A stretch of DNA of 64,000 nucleotides from Cystobasidiopsis lactophilus (Eukaryota; Basidiomycota; Agaricostilbomycetes; Agaricostilbales; Chionosphaeraceae): assembly GCA_001599975.1 (NCBI GenBank), contig BCIO01000006.1, forward strand, positions 1,111,587 through 1,175,586, given 5' to 3'. Below, piece by piece: positions 10,427 through 21,203 of this stretch. Position numbers and translations under genes: made by a program. Positions within the stretch are counted from its first letter, which is position 1. Each line of letters starts with the position of its first letter. The notes beneath the pieces are model-generated. The model saw nothing but the letters and a program-made list of their open reading frames with translations. It was not told where the DNA came from and made no database searches.

Positions 10427-11578
10427 ATGACGCGGCTTCGGAAGGGCATGAAGAACGCCGTGCGCGCTTGTCACTTTACGACTTGGCGCAAAGACTGACG
10501 CACACGCGAGCAGGAGCTGGAGGAGCAAGCTGAAGCGGCGGCGGCGGAGGCAGAGGCGCAGGAGGGCGACGGCGCCGAGGGGCAGTTCGCGGTCCAGTCC
10601 TTCCTCAAGCGCTTGATCGAGGCCAACCCACACGACTTGGAGGCCATCGTGCACCCGACCGCGTTCAAAGGCAAAGGCAAGGCCGCCGTCCAGGGCGGCG
10701 CCGAGCTGGACGTCAATGTTTGGGTCTTTGAAAACCTCAGGTTCGTCGGCGTCCCTTTTGCTCTATTGACTCTGGGGCAAGTTCTAGAGCGAGCAAACGA
10801 ACAGGCGACTATGCTTGGACCTGAACAGCCCGTGGATGACCTCGTTACAAGAGCACTGCACCCGCCAGACCTGCCCAGAGATGAAGGCCGGCGAGTGGCT
10901 CTACTTGTGCGCGGCCCATGCGTCCGCTTCAGAGGTGAGCCCTTGTCCCTGCACGCTGATCTTTAGGTTCTGATTTTTGGTTTGCCACGCCTCACAGACA
11001 GAGTGTTGCGCGGTAGGCGTCGGGTCTCCTATTTTCACTCTCGCCCAAAGTGGTGACATCTGTTCCTCCTACAGATCGACTACATAGAGCACACCCTAGA
11101 CGCCGCCTCTGCCTTACTAAACTCTTCAAGGTACTTCCCGTCCAGGCAAGGTGCTTTTAGACTTTCATCAGTCGTCACGAGCTGATGTTTTGGTGGCGCA
11201 TTGCAGGATAGCGATGAGCCCATCTTGCAGCAAGCACTTTGTCTCCATCTCCCGCCGCCTCTACCGACTCTTCTCACACGCCTACTACTCCCACTCGGAC
11301 CTCTTTCAGTCTTGCGAAGTTCGTGGTGCCCCTCCCCGAATCAATGCCCTGATTAATTCTGTGGTCGCAATGAACAGGCGGAAACCAGCCTCTACGCGCG
11401 CTTCAAGGCCCTAGCTCAGACCTACAACCTGGTCTCGGACGAAGTGCTGGTCATACCCACCTCCAACTCGGCAGGCTCTCAAGAGGGCGACGCGGAAGAG
11501 GAGGAGAAGGAAGTCGCTGTGCCCTCGTTGATCTCCCGAGTACTTTTGCCCAGCAACAGCACCAACGACTCCTCTTAA
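10427..11578 (+). CDS. MOB family protein (phocein/MOB3-like)
   Basis: Mob1/phocein adaptor. Such proteins activate NDR/LATS kinases or, for the phocein branch, belong to the STRIPAK complex. Start 'MTRLRKGMKNA' at 10427, then an Ala/Glu-rich exon, 'VNVWVFENLRRLCLDLNS', the zinc-site segment 'QTCPEMKAGEWLYLCAAHAS', 'IDYIEHTLDAASALLNSS', 'YFPSR', 'SISRRLYRLFSHAYYSHSD' and 'ETSLYARFKALAQTYNLV', ending in an acidic tail at 11578. All Mob1 landmarks are present and in order. One intron, following 'YFPSR' near 11143-11208, keeps frame only with a GC donor (GC-AG intron). The N-terminal 'HPTAFKGKGKA' insertion and the retained Arg/His pattern favour phocein/MOB3, but MOB1 cannot be excluded. It is convergent with the zeta-type kinase, with 36 bp between stop codons. 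Confidence 0.88.
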
Positions 11579-11614
11579 AGAAAAAGTGTACAATTAGAGA
11601 GAAAGGAGGTGCCT

Positions 11615-12800
11615 CTAAAATTTGGAACTTGTAGGAGCGGCAACGCCACCACCCATGAAGCTCTCTACGTCTATCCGCTTGCCCTGGTCGAACCCGGACG
11701 CCGGGTCCGTCGAGTCGTAGACCACTTTAGGAGGTGAAGAGTCGGACGAGTTGTCCACTAGCCGGACCCGGTCCACCAGGTGGCTTTGACCCAGGAAGGC
11801 GACCGATTTCGGCGTTTGCGCTCGAGATCTTAGGATCTGTTCTTCGCTTCATCTGGTATGCCATCAAATGCATAAAGTGAAAAGGGAGACGAACGTTGGA
11901 AGTGGTGGTCACCCGGCCAGTTTCCTTGGCCCGCCGCTCCGCCCGCGAGAGCATGGTCGCCTGATCCGCAAACACAAACAGGATCTCCAGGTTGTACTTC
12001 TTCGCCCGATACGAAGCCATGATTTTAGAGTACCACTGTGAAGTCTACTTCACTGAAAGTCCTTGGACGAAAGAGAGGAGAGACCCACGTTACAGTCGGC
12101 GAGCGAGCCGTCAATGACCAGGCTCCGCCGCTTTTCCTGCGCGTAGTGCGAAAGCAGCTCTTGTATATAAGCAGCTTCAGGGTGCAACAGGCCAGAAGCC
12201 GCTTCCGGGTTCGACGCCAGGTATTGAGGCCGCTCGGGCAACTTGCGAGCTAGCCGATCTGGATCCACCCTGTTCCCAACAAGAGCATGAAATCCCGAGT
12301 TTGGATTCAAGGAAGAAGTCAAGTACCATATGAAGTCTTCAGGCAAGCAAATGATGCCCGCATCGAGCATGTATCGAAGCGTGTGCGATTTGCCCTTTTT
12401 TTGCATTGCCCGATGTCACAGTTGGCCCATCTGATCCGGGCAAGGGACTCACAGCTCCCATGCCGCCCGCGGTGAAGATGACAGTAGGCCTAGATTCGTC
12501 CTCGACTTTGCACGTCTTGCACTTGTTGGGCACGTTAAGGGCGACGTGCATGATGGAGTCCTGGAGCTGCTGCCTCGATTGGGTGGGCAGGAAGTGGAAG
12601 GAGTAGTCCAGCTTGGCCCGCTCGCTCTTGTAAGGCCCAAAGTGGTTCGAAGGGTGGTTGAGGTCGGCAGGGTGAGGCGGCGAGAGCTCCGAGTAGAGCT
12701 CGGCGGTCGAAAGCGTCAATTGCGAGGGCGACAGCTTGGGCGCCGCATCCCGGAAGTTCTTGGGCGACTCGAGGCCCATCAGATGCTTGAAGGAGGACAC
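11615..12800 (-). CDS. Zeta-toxin-type P-loop kinase domain protein
   Basis: Predicted soluble P-loop phosphotransferase with a zeta-toxin fold, a family also found as chromosomal genes in fungi. The start at 12800 gives 'MSSFKHLMGLESPKNF'. A helical N-terminal region leads to the strand and Walker A 'VIFTAGGMGAGKSHTLRYML', which is split by an intron immediately after 'GGMGA' (near 12390-12452). Downstream are 'LPEDFIWYL', 'DPDRLARKLPE', 'RRSLVIDGSLADCNWY' and 'MASYRAKKYNLEILFVFAD', typical of the zeta core, then the arginine-rich 'RAERRAKETGRV' that could hold the nucleotide. It ends 'MGGGVAAPTSSKF' at 11615. About 330 residues, looking whole. There is no antitoxin-like neighbour, so a housekeeping kinase role is more likely than a toxin-antitoxin pair; substrate unknown. 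Confidence 0.8.
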
Positions 12801-13074
12801 ACGCAGCCGACTGCTGCTCGCTACGGCGGAGGCAGCCAGGTTGCTTTGGGGTTGGGTGGAGGGTGAAGTGCAAGCGTGGACTTTCTCGCATGGGTGGCGA
12901 ATTTCTTTGTTTGCAGATTGGGCCCGCTAGACTTGTTGTGCAAGTTGGTATACAAGAAAGAAGTTGAGAAATGCAAGCAAGGGAGACAGTCTATGAAAGG
13001 ATCATCATGCTAGTTTACAACAATGAAATGATGAAGGCAAAGGCGGCGTCGCTTGGCCCTCCAAGGATGTAGAC

Positions 13075-14284
13075 CTAGAACCAGTCATGGGGAGCACCAT
13101 TGTATGGAAGAGCTTGAGACTGCGTGGAGGTCTCCGAAGTGAGCTGGATGGCCTTCGAGTGCGGAATGACCGTCCTGAGCTGAATGTCCTTCGAGATCTC
13201 GTCGTAGGTTGCCTTTGCTTTGGCGTGCAGCTCCTTGATCAACCTGTGGCCATCAGGTGCTCGAAGATCTACGTCACCACAAGTTTAAATTGAAGGGGAC
13301 TGGTACGATTTAGACGACCGCTTACTTTCCCAGTCAACTGGCTTCGCCTTCTCCGGAAGCTTGTTGATTTCTTCGATAAGAAGCTCGATACTCAAGCATT
13401 TGGCCTGTTTCAACACTTATCATCGCTTTACGCAATAAAAGGAAGATGAACTCCGTGCCTCAAGGCTTGCGAATACCGACATCTGATCGTGCAGAGTTGT
13501 TGTAGCAAAACTTTGAAGCATCTGTGGCCCTCCTTCGATGTCGCCTATGAGGTCGTGGCCTTGCATGATGGCTAGAAACACACTGGTTCAGAGAATTTCT
13601 GAGCTAAGGTTGTGAAGGGCTTCACTTCGGTTCGTATCCATACGCCAGGCAAGAAAGGTTCGATCAACGACATCTGGAGTTGCAGTCAAGAATATTGACT
13701 GTGATTACAAACATTGTATGATGTTTGGCTCACCGAGATCCCTCAACAGCGAGGCTTTGTAAGCTCCAGAAAGCTGCAATACGAAGTCTCAAGAGCGCAA
13801 CGTTGAGCTGTGAACGCTGGTGGTGCCAGAAAGACGGAAGGGTACCTTTAAAGCTCTCTTGTTTCTTCTCGAAACTGCTTGCAGGGTCTTCGCACTGCGT
13901 CAACAGCTTGACCGCCGATTCTTCCACCTCGCTCAAGCCTTTGAGGATGATTTTGCACCCTTCAATGACTGCACACCGATCATGAGCTCACGTTATCCTT
14001 TGAAAGGATCACTTGCAGGGATGGTACTTCGTCTTCAAGGTAGAGAGCTCATGCATTATGCGGATGACCTTGGCTTTGTCGGGGATGAACCGAGAGGTCG
14101 CTTGATGGGCGCGGCTGTTGATGAAATAGCCGGCTCTATCGAGGCCTGCCTTGATGAGACCTCCGGCCAAGTCTCCGACTGCCGCGAAAGCTTGCACTCT
14201 AGCCATCTTTCTGATATGACCCGCTAGCTTCATTTTCAAGGCGGTAATTGGCTCTCTGGCTGCTCCAGACACGACATCACTCAT
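13075..14284 (-). CDS. Uncharacterised helical protein
   Basis: Multi-exon gene with start at 14284 ('MSDVVSGAAREPITALKMKL') and stop at 13075 ('ALPYNGAPHDWF' region). Exons include 'KMARVQAFAAVGDLAGGLIK', 'KVIRIMHELSTLKTK', 'GLSEVEESAVKLLTQCEDPA', 'AFWSLQSLAVEGSRDVVDRT' and a last exon with 'HRLIKELHAKAKATYDEIS' and 'QLRTVIPHSKAIQLTSE'. The protein is rich in amphipathic helices with no signal peptide and no convincing membrane span. Introns near 13841-13790 and 13735-13680 have clean GT/AG ends; the join near 14000 is uncertain. I do not recognise the family. Confidence 0.6.
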
Positions 14285-14716
14285 GTTGTGTTGAAATCGT
14301 AGTCGGTCAGGAGTTAGACTATGCGTCGGAAGTGGCGGCAAACAAAGGACCGAGGAATTTGGTTTGCTTGTCGGGCAGATGAGCTGGGCAAGTTGGCGCA
14401 GACAGGAAACTGCAGGTCTGATGGGAGGTAGATCAGGTCGAAGGGGGAAAGAAGGAGGAGAATCGGCCCTTCCGTGATAGACAAAGGGACCCGAAGTCAT
14501 TCGAGTGCCAAAAGTTCGGCAATCCACTGTCTACCAACCTCACGCCTCGTTTTGAATGTAAGAGACTGTGGCTTTCACCCTTAGGATAGGAAAGATTGGA
14601 GAGCGAAAGAAAAGAAAAAGTCTGCGAGGGACAAATTCTGGCGAAGGAAAGGACGTCCTTGATTCGGTAAGACGCCTTCTCATTCCGGAACCGTGGCAGA
14701 CTCTCGGCCATTCCAC
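14285..14716. other. Intergenic stretch, no supported gene
   Basis: About 430 bp upstream of the helical-protein gene. It contains pyrimidine/purine-skewed sequence and only short frames; I see no RNA gene. Confidence 0.4.
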
Positions 14717-15696
14717 TCATCTGGGCGTCCGATACAAACAGGGGAAAGTGAGAGGACTCGTTGTGTTTTGTGCGATGTAGAAACCTATGTGTTTTGGCAG
14801 TGGCGTTGGCGAGGCTAGCAAAAAATCGACCTGTTTAGGTCGATCTGCTCGCTTGTCTGGCGAGGCAGCACTTCCGCATTCGATGGAGATCATTGGAGAA
14901 AAGAAAGGAACGGCGATAAAGGCTACGCGGACACGCAAAGACTTGCTACATGTTGGAAGTCTGCCACCGAACTCGTTGTCAGGACCAGAGAAAGTGACTT
15001 TGAAACGAGACTCACAAGAATGAGACTCCTGCCGCACCTCTGCCAGCCTGGTCAAGCCCCGCCGCAACTGGTCCGCATTGACAGGAACAAGGACCAGGGT
15101 CTGCCGGAAAGCAAAGACCTCGATGAAGCAGGCAGCTTCACAAAGCAGAACGCAAAGGAGGGCGAAAACAGCGACGAAGAGTAGAACGCGAAGTAATCTA
15201 GTCTTGGTTCTGAGAAGTCGCTCCTCCCACTGTCCCTCAAGGTCGACAAAGCCAACCTCCTTTGCAAGAGTTGACATGACGAGGGACACACAGAAAGAAG
15301 GAAGGAGAGAGGCGAGGAAAGGGCAGGATTGAGCAGGGACAAGACAGACGTCGGGAAAACAAGCGCGCAGCAGAGAATCGCAAAGCCAACACGATAGTCG
15401 TAAACTAGCGGGAAGACGACCCAGATCAGGTTACAGAGAAGTTGCAGGTCAAAGTGCAGCCTGGCTGAGAGCAGAAAGACGTTTCGAGTCGAGTCTCGGT
15501 TGCGATAAAGAACAAAGGGGCACCTTCCAAGGCATGTTAAGTACAGCGTCAAGCGATGAAACGACGTCAATACTCCACAGATGGTAGCCGTGCATCGTGG
15601 AGCTTGAAAGATTGTGCACAGAAAGTGCCAGGGGAGAAAGGGCATTGCGCCCACGACGTTCTCGTTGCAGGTACAGGCGACGCAGACAAACAACAC
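14717..15696 (-). CDS. Candidate small membrane protein (weak)
   Basis: A minus-strand frame from about 15289 to 14717 encodes 'EGQWEERLLRTKTRLLRVL', a strong hydrophobic helix of about 25 residues (LLFVAVFALLCVLLC...), then 'LVLVPVNADQLRRGLTRLAE'. The order of charged N-terminus, helix and basic segment loosely recalls Spo7/NEP1-R1-type phosphatase regulators, but I cannot confirm it. Upstream to 15696 a second hydrophobic frame exists that may be 5' exons or only 3' flank of the next gene. A possible acceptor just before 'EVGFVDLEG' would make the nearby ATG intronic. Exon structure, start and even reality are uncertain. Confidence 0.3.
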
Positions 15697-18416
15697 TACG
15701 ACGCAAGGGTCGCAATACGCTTGTCCAACATTCGGGCGATGGAAGCAAGCTGCCTCTGGCGTACGCCAACTGGAGAGGCCAAGCTCAGCCTTGGCTGGGC
15801 GTTCCCCCCAGGAAAGAGGAGCAGCCCACCTTCTCCAGCCGGACCAGTCTTCTCGAAGTCGTTCAGCAGCTCGGAGTAGATGGCACGCTTGGCCTGATAG
15901 GACGCCACGAGAGGGTTCACCACAGCCGCTCTCGCCTTTGAAGACCTTGAAGCGGGAGGTGTAGGAGGTTCCGATCCATGGGACGGCGAAGGCGCGGCTT
16001 GCGCTGTAGAGCCAAAGTCAACCCAGCTCAAAGACAGCAACAACGTATTCACCCTGGTCGTCGTCGGGGCTGCCGCCCAATGAGAGCTTGCCGAAGAAGG
16101 AAGAGAGCCTCTCTTTCGTCTTCTTCTTTGGCTGGCTGTCCGACCAATCGGGAAACGCGTTTGGCATTCTGAAGGCGATGCCACGAGCGCTGCGCTTTGG
16201 CTGACTCCGCACCCTCCTCCCGTCGTCTTCGAGGGCTGGAGGCCACTCTTCTTCGGCTGCTGGAGGCGACGAGGGCACTGGCGCACCACGGGATGCTGGA
16301 GCTGACGGCGATGGTGACCGAACATCCTCCAGAGGTTCTGTGGCTGCAAAGGAAGGGTAAGCGGAAGTAGGCGGCGCGCTGGAGTAGCTTGGCGACGGCG
16401 GGCTGGCCGCTTGCATTCGGCGTGCAGCCGGCGCAGGCGGAGCCGCTCGAGGCAATGGTGGAGCTGTTGCCATCTGCTGAGAGGTACTCGGACGGTCGTG
16501 AGCCGGCGCGCGAGATCGATAGCGGGCTTCGCTCCAGCCTTCATCCGCAGCTGGAGAGGATGAGGGCATAAGGCCTCCACGAGAACTCGATGCTTGTTGA
16601 ATTGAAGCGTCATAGTCTGTTGGGGGCGCCACTGCGGCGAAAGAAGAGAGGTAAGCAGAGGCAGGCGAGGCGCTGGCATAGCTGGTCGTCGACGGCATGG
16701 CCGAACGCATCGGGTGCGCGGCTTGATCTTGCCGTGACGGAGGTGATCCAGGCATTGGTCGGGTGCCGCGCATTGAGCGAACGGGCCCGAGAAAAGCAGG
16801 CGGCTCGGAGGTTGGCGGAGGAGGTGGATATGCCTGTGCAGAAAAGGTTGGCGGACCCCTTGCGTCTTCGAAGAGAGGAGGTGCTGCTTGAGGATAAGCG
16901 GACGAAGATGATGATACAGGTGAGATGGGGGGCGCAGCGGCAAAGGAGAAGGCAGCCGGGCCGCCGGTCGACGCATCCGCCATCCAGGTCGGCGCCGCGT
17001 AAGATCCATAATCTGCTGCTGTTGTCAACTCTGGACCGGATTGAAGCGCGTTGGCGGCACCGAAAGAAGGTTGCGAAAAGGCGGAAGCCGAAGCGCCGTA
17101 GGAAGGCGCAATTGATTGGGCGAATGCTCCGTCTGTCTGCTCCGCCTGAGATCCAGGGAAGAATTCGGAGCTGTAGATATTGAGCTGCGGCAAGGGCGAC
17201 GACACGCTGCCGAACATCGCCGGTGGAGATGGAGCGGCGGGAGCCAGGCTTGGGGGCGGTGCTCCTCTCGTTCGTTCCAAAAAGGGAGGAGGAGAGGACG
17301 GTTGCATGAGGAAAGGCGGCGATTTTGAAGATGATGGCGTTGAAGAAGAGCTAGGGTAGGAGAAGGCGTAAGGCTGCGCTGGGGCCTGAGGCGCGCTGTC
17401 AGCATCTGCCTGCGGCTGCTCCACGGCATCCTCGTCGAAGAGGAACATGTTCTGCCACTCGTCGTAAGCTGCGACGGCCTTCCAGTCAGAGTCCGTAAAG
17501 GCCCAAGGAGGCGTCTGCTCTGATGGGGGAGGAGGAGCTTGTTGTGGCAGCGCATCGAAGAGATCGGGCTGCGGCGGGAGGTTTTGGATCCACTGGTCCA
17601 GGAAGCTCGTGTCGTTGAGGTCGAACAAGGGCTGTTGGTTGTTCAGATTCGGGCTGGTGTACGTCAGCGAGGGCGTGGATGGGCTCTGCTCGTTGGACGA
17701 CGAGTTGCTGAACGGGTTGGGAGGTAAGGAGGCGATGGAGGAAAGCCAGTCCGAGGGCACGACCACTCCGTTCGAGTTTTGATATAAGTCGAAAGGGGGC
17801 ACGGGGTACTGCTCCAAAGGGTAGGAGGGCTGAGGGGAGAGCTCGGAGCTGGGGCCGAAGTTGGAGCTCGGGCCACTCAACGGCTGGTCGAACGTCCGCA
17901 CCTGCGAAAGCGCAGATTTGAGCTCGCTCATAGTAGCAGATGATACTAGAGATGCATACCCGCTTGTCGTCAGGCTGAGGAGGGTCGCTTGAGGTGAACG
18001 AGGGTCGCTTCCTCTTCACGGCCTTCGTCGCCGCAGCGTCAACCACGGTCACGAAAACCGCCAGGACTTGCTCCACCGTTTTCTGTTTGAGATTGAATCA
18101 ACATTGTGGCGTCCTGTGGCCTTGAAAGTGGGAAGGGGCGGTCACTTACGTCGGTTTCGCCGGCGGCTTGGAGGGTGGCCGTTATCTCTTCGACAGTGCG
18201 CCCTGCGGCCGCCATGTCCCTGGCAAAGTGCTCGCGCAACGACTGGGCCCTGCCGACCTTCTCAGCCTTGCAGTAGCCGCAGGCGTACAGCCGGTCTTGG
18301 GCGTGCAGCTCCTCGAGGGGGACACCTTGGTCGAGCTTTTTCTGGCCACTCTTGGACACCTTGCTCGTAATGTACCAGAATGGCGGGTTTCTGAAGCCTG
18401 CCAAAGGAGTTGGCAT
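15696..18416 (-). CDS. Long disordered protein with N-terminal Cys/His finger
   Basis: About 770 residues. The start at 18416 gives 'MPTPLAGFRNPPFWYITSKV'. Near residue 45 is 'YACGYC' followed about 14 residues later by 'LREHFARD', a C-x2-C...H arrangement reminiscent of a BED or degenerate C2H2 finger. After introns near 18080-18150 and 17927-17958 come a basic 'KRKRPSFTSS' (possible nuclear signal) and about 600 residues of Pro/Ser/Ala/Gln-rich sequence with many SPP, PPPP and acidic patches. The final exon (joined by a GTGAAT...CTACAG intron near 15996-16048) encodes the more ordered 'LVASYQAKRAIYSELLNDFE' and ends at 15696. The composition suits a transcriptional co-regulator. Start codons of this gene and COQ8 are 92 bp apart and divergent. 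No precise family recognised. Confidence 0.7.
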
Positions 18417-18507
18417 GCTGGGCGACTTTTTGGGAGGTCGCCGGACTCGCTGCTCGGGACCAAGAGGCGAGGAGTCACTTTGGGAAGCGGTTGGCCGCGA
18501 TCGACGA

Positions 18508-20164
18508 ATGCTGAAACGTGGCGCAAGCCCTCAGGCCCTTTCACGAAGAGCTTTCACATCTCTGAAGCCACTGCGGAAAGAGCAGGATGACGAGGAGCGG
18601 TGGCAATCCTCCCAAGTGCCGTCAACGCGAATCGCCCGCCTTATGCACTATGGAGGTCCGTACTTTTGACACTCGTCATGGTGTCTCAGTGTGAAAGTTT
18701 AAAGTGTTGTTGTGAATTAGGGCTCTTCGCGGGACTCGGTGTAGGGGCTGCCTCGGAAGCGATGCGGCGAGCTGGAGGGTCCGACTCGAGCTCAATATGG
18801 ATGAGCGAAAGCAACATGCGCCGTTTGGTCGACAAGCTGTCAAGTATGAGAGGCGCTGCTTTGAAGCTGGGCCAGTTCTTGGCCATCCAGGGTGCGCTCT
18901 CTCGTCTGGCTTCGATGCGACTTCCCTCATGCTCGAAGCAGACGCCAAAATCCTGCCGCCTCAAATAGAGAAACTGTTTCTGCGACTTCAAAACAGGGCT
19001 GATTTCATGCCCGACTGGCAGCTGAAGTCAGTTCTGACATCCTCGCTGGGCGCGGATTGGGCCAGCAAATTTCAATATTGGTCCAACCGGCCGGTAGCGG
19101 CTGCCTCGATCGGCCAAGTGCACAAGGCCCAGCTCCACGATGGCCGATGGGTCGCTGTGAAGATTCAGTTCCCTGGCATCAAGGACTCGATCAACAGCGA
19201 TCTTTCGAACTTGAAGATGCTCATCCGGGCGTCGGCCATGCTGCCCAAAGGCCTCTATCTGGAGAACACCATCAAAGTGCTTCAGAGGGAGCTGGTGGAA
19301 GAGTGCGATTATGCCCGAGAAGCGGACTGTGGGCGGCGAATGAAGCAGTTTTTGGTGGACGACGACCACTTCACCGTTCCTGCCATCATCGACGACCTCA
19401 CAACGGGCAACATCTTGACTGCAGAGTGGATGGAAGGCGTTGGATTAGGCCGCGTGAAGGACCCTGCGCAAGAGTGGCGAAACGAGGTGCTTCATTTTCT
19501 TCGCGTTGGTGGCGCCGGGCTGACTTTGGCTGCATCCCAGGTCGGACGCAAGATCTTACGACTCTGCTTGAGAGAGCTATTCGAGTTCCGGTTAATGCAA
19601 ACCGACCCGAATTGGTCGAACTTTCTATGGAATGAACGGACGAAAAGGGTGTGTCCTTTTTCCACGCTCGCCCAGTGACAGACTCTCACGTGGAAGGGTA
19701 GGTTGAATTGATTGATTTTGGAGCGACTCGAGACTACACCGAATCTTTTGCCAAGAACTTCCGGCAGCTGCTGGACGGCGCCGTCAAGCAGGACAAGGCG
19801 AAGTGCGCCGCTATCTCGAGGGAGATCGGCTATCTCACTGGAGATGAAGAAGAGGTGAGCTTTTAATTCCATTTTGCGCAGCTTTATCTTAGCAATGTGC
19901 GCACAGGGGATGGTGGAAGCGCATGTGCAGTCGATGCTGGCCATCGCCGAGCCGTTTCGCTCGAACCAGTACGACTTTCGCGGTCAAACAGTCACCGACC
20001 GCGTCAAGGCTCAGATCCCTTACATGCTCCAACATCGCCTCACGCCGCCGCCGAACGAGACCTACTCTCTCAACCGCAAGCTGTCCGGCGCCTTCCTCCT
20101 TTGTTCCCGGCTGGGCTCTACGATAGACTGCAAGGACATGTTGGAGGAGATTTCTCCACTATGA
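18508..20164 (+). CDS. COQ8: ABC1/COQ8 atypical kinase (ubiquinone biosynthesis)
   Basis: Mitochondrial UbiB-family ATPase/kinase needed for coenzyme Q synthesis (yeast COQ8, human COQ8A/ADCK3). The start at 18508 gives an Arg-rich, acid-free presequence '[19 protein letters not shown]'. UbiB landmarks follow in order: the KxGQ motif '[11 protein letters not shown]', the Ala-rich loop '[13 protein letters not shown]', the ATP-binding lysine 'VAVKIQFPG', '[13 protein letters not shown]', the catalytic region '[11 protein letters not shown]' and metal-binding '[10 protein letters not shown]'. Introns lie near 18658-18720, 18891-18940, 19490-19545, 19650-19705 and 19855-19908. It ends '[11 protein letters not shown]' at 20164, about 465 residues. 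The family is secure; COQ8 rather than another UbiB paralogue is supported by KxGQ context and targeting but not proven. Confidence 0.9.
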
Positions 20165-20258
20165 AGTTGAAAAAGAGCTCATAAAAGTCCACGTTCTACG
20201 CCCCGTCTAAAGTCTGAAACAAGACCACTCAGTCGGTAAATCGGGTCGAACAGCAAGC

Positions 20259-21203
20259 CTACTTCAGAGACAGCTTGGCCAACTTGGCCGCATCCCTCCT
20301 CTCGCCCTGAGCCTTGACACACGCTGCCATGTCGTCGCCCAGCTTGGTGCCCAAAGCTTGGAAGCCATCGATCACTCCCTGGTGGTCGCCGCCCTTCATT
20401 TCCTGGGACATCTTGAAGCGCCCTTCCAGCCTGTCCACCTTGATCTCGATGCCTATAATGGCTTTGCGGAGAATCGCGATGTCTACCAGAGGCTCATCAG
20501 CAAAGGCAAGCCCTTGAGAATAAAGGAGAATGCGATACAATTGGGAGGCGCATCAGAGACATGCCACGGCTCAGGAGCGCCGTCCTTGCCAGTGTACCCT
20601 CGGATGTTGATCTCAGCAGAAGTAGATAGTTCTGCGTATGTCGAAAGCATAAGAAAAGGCCAGAACGAGAGGAAGCTGTGCGGCCTGCCTTCTGTCTGTT
20701 TGGCGAGGAAAGCGCCAGTCCGCTCGGGAGTCGCAGAAGAGTAGATGTAGGTGGCCTTGCCGTATGCCTGAACAGCCTGGTAGTCCCAAGTGCCGACGAC
20801 TTTGCCGGAGTCCGGCTTTGTCTGCTTGTAAAACTTCGGCGTCACGTAGGAATGGGCGGGCCCGTTGAAGAGGACGGTGACGTCCATCACTGGCGCTTCG
20901 GGGTCTGCAGCTACATGTTGGATCAACGCTTTTGCTTGAGGGTTGGCCAGGGCCATGTGGCCACGGAGGGTGCCGGCCTTCATTCTCTCCGTCAGTGCTG
21001 TCCTCCTGGCCTATCCAATGTCATTGGCTCACCCCATCTTCTGCGCTCTTTGGCTCGTCAAAGATCCATGGGACGTGGGACAACTGGATGAGGGGAAAGT
21101 TGGAGGAGGGCAGAGCGGTGGCGATAATGCCGAGCGGGTTGTCCTTGATGAACTTGTGCAACGTGTCCGGGTCCTTCTCGACGTGGTCTAGGTTCAAATA
21201 CAT
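20259..21203 (-). CDS. PaiB-like FMN-binding split-barrel protein
   Basis: Belongs to the PaiB / 'negative transcriptional regulator' FMN-binding family, widespread in bacteria and scattered in fungi. The start at 21203 gives 'MYLNLDHVEKDPDTLHKFIK' and 'NPLGIIATALPSSNFPLIQLS', the first strands of the split barrel. After an intron: 'RGHMALANPQAKALI', 'VTVLFNGPAHSYVTPKFY', 'VGTWDYQAVQAYGKA', all diagnostic for PaiB. The last exon has 'KAIIGIEIKVDRLEGRFKMS' and ends at 20259. About 235 residues, a normal length. Introns near 20983-21040, 20600-20715 and 20500-20560. It faces COQ8 tail to tail. The fungal role is unknown; FMN-dependent chemistry or stress control are possibilities rather than evidence-based claims. 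Confidence 0.88.

Noticed and set aside
11615-12800. A toxin-antitoxin pair formed by the zeta-type kinase and a neighbour
   Set aside because: Neighbours are a MOB protein and an unrelated helical protein in other orientations. No small epsilon-like partner is present.
15052-15696. A 214-codon minus-strand frame with hydrophobic stretches read as a complete membrane protein
   Set aside because: It begins exactly at the stop of the finger/disordered gene, lacks family features and is better seen as 3' flank or fragments of exons; kept only within the weak membrane-protein candidate.
16590-17183. A 197-codon plus-strand open frame
   Set aside because: It is antisense to the long Pro/Ser/Ala-rich protein; such composition opens basic frames on the other strand.
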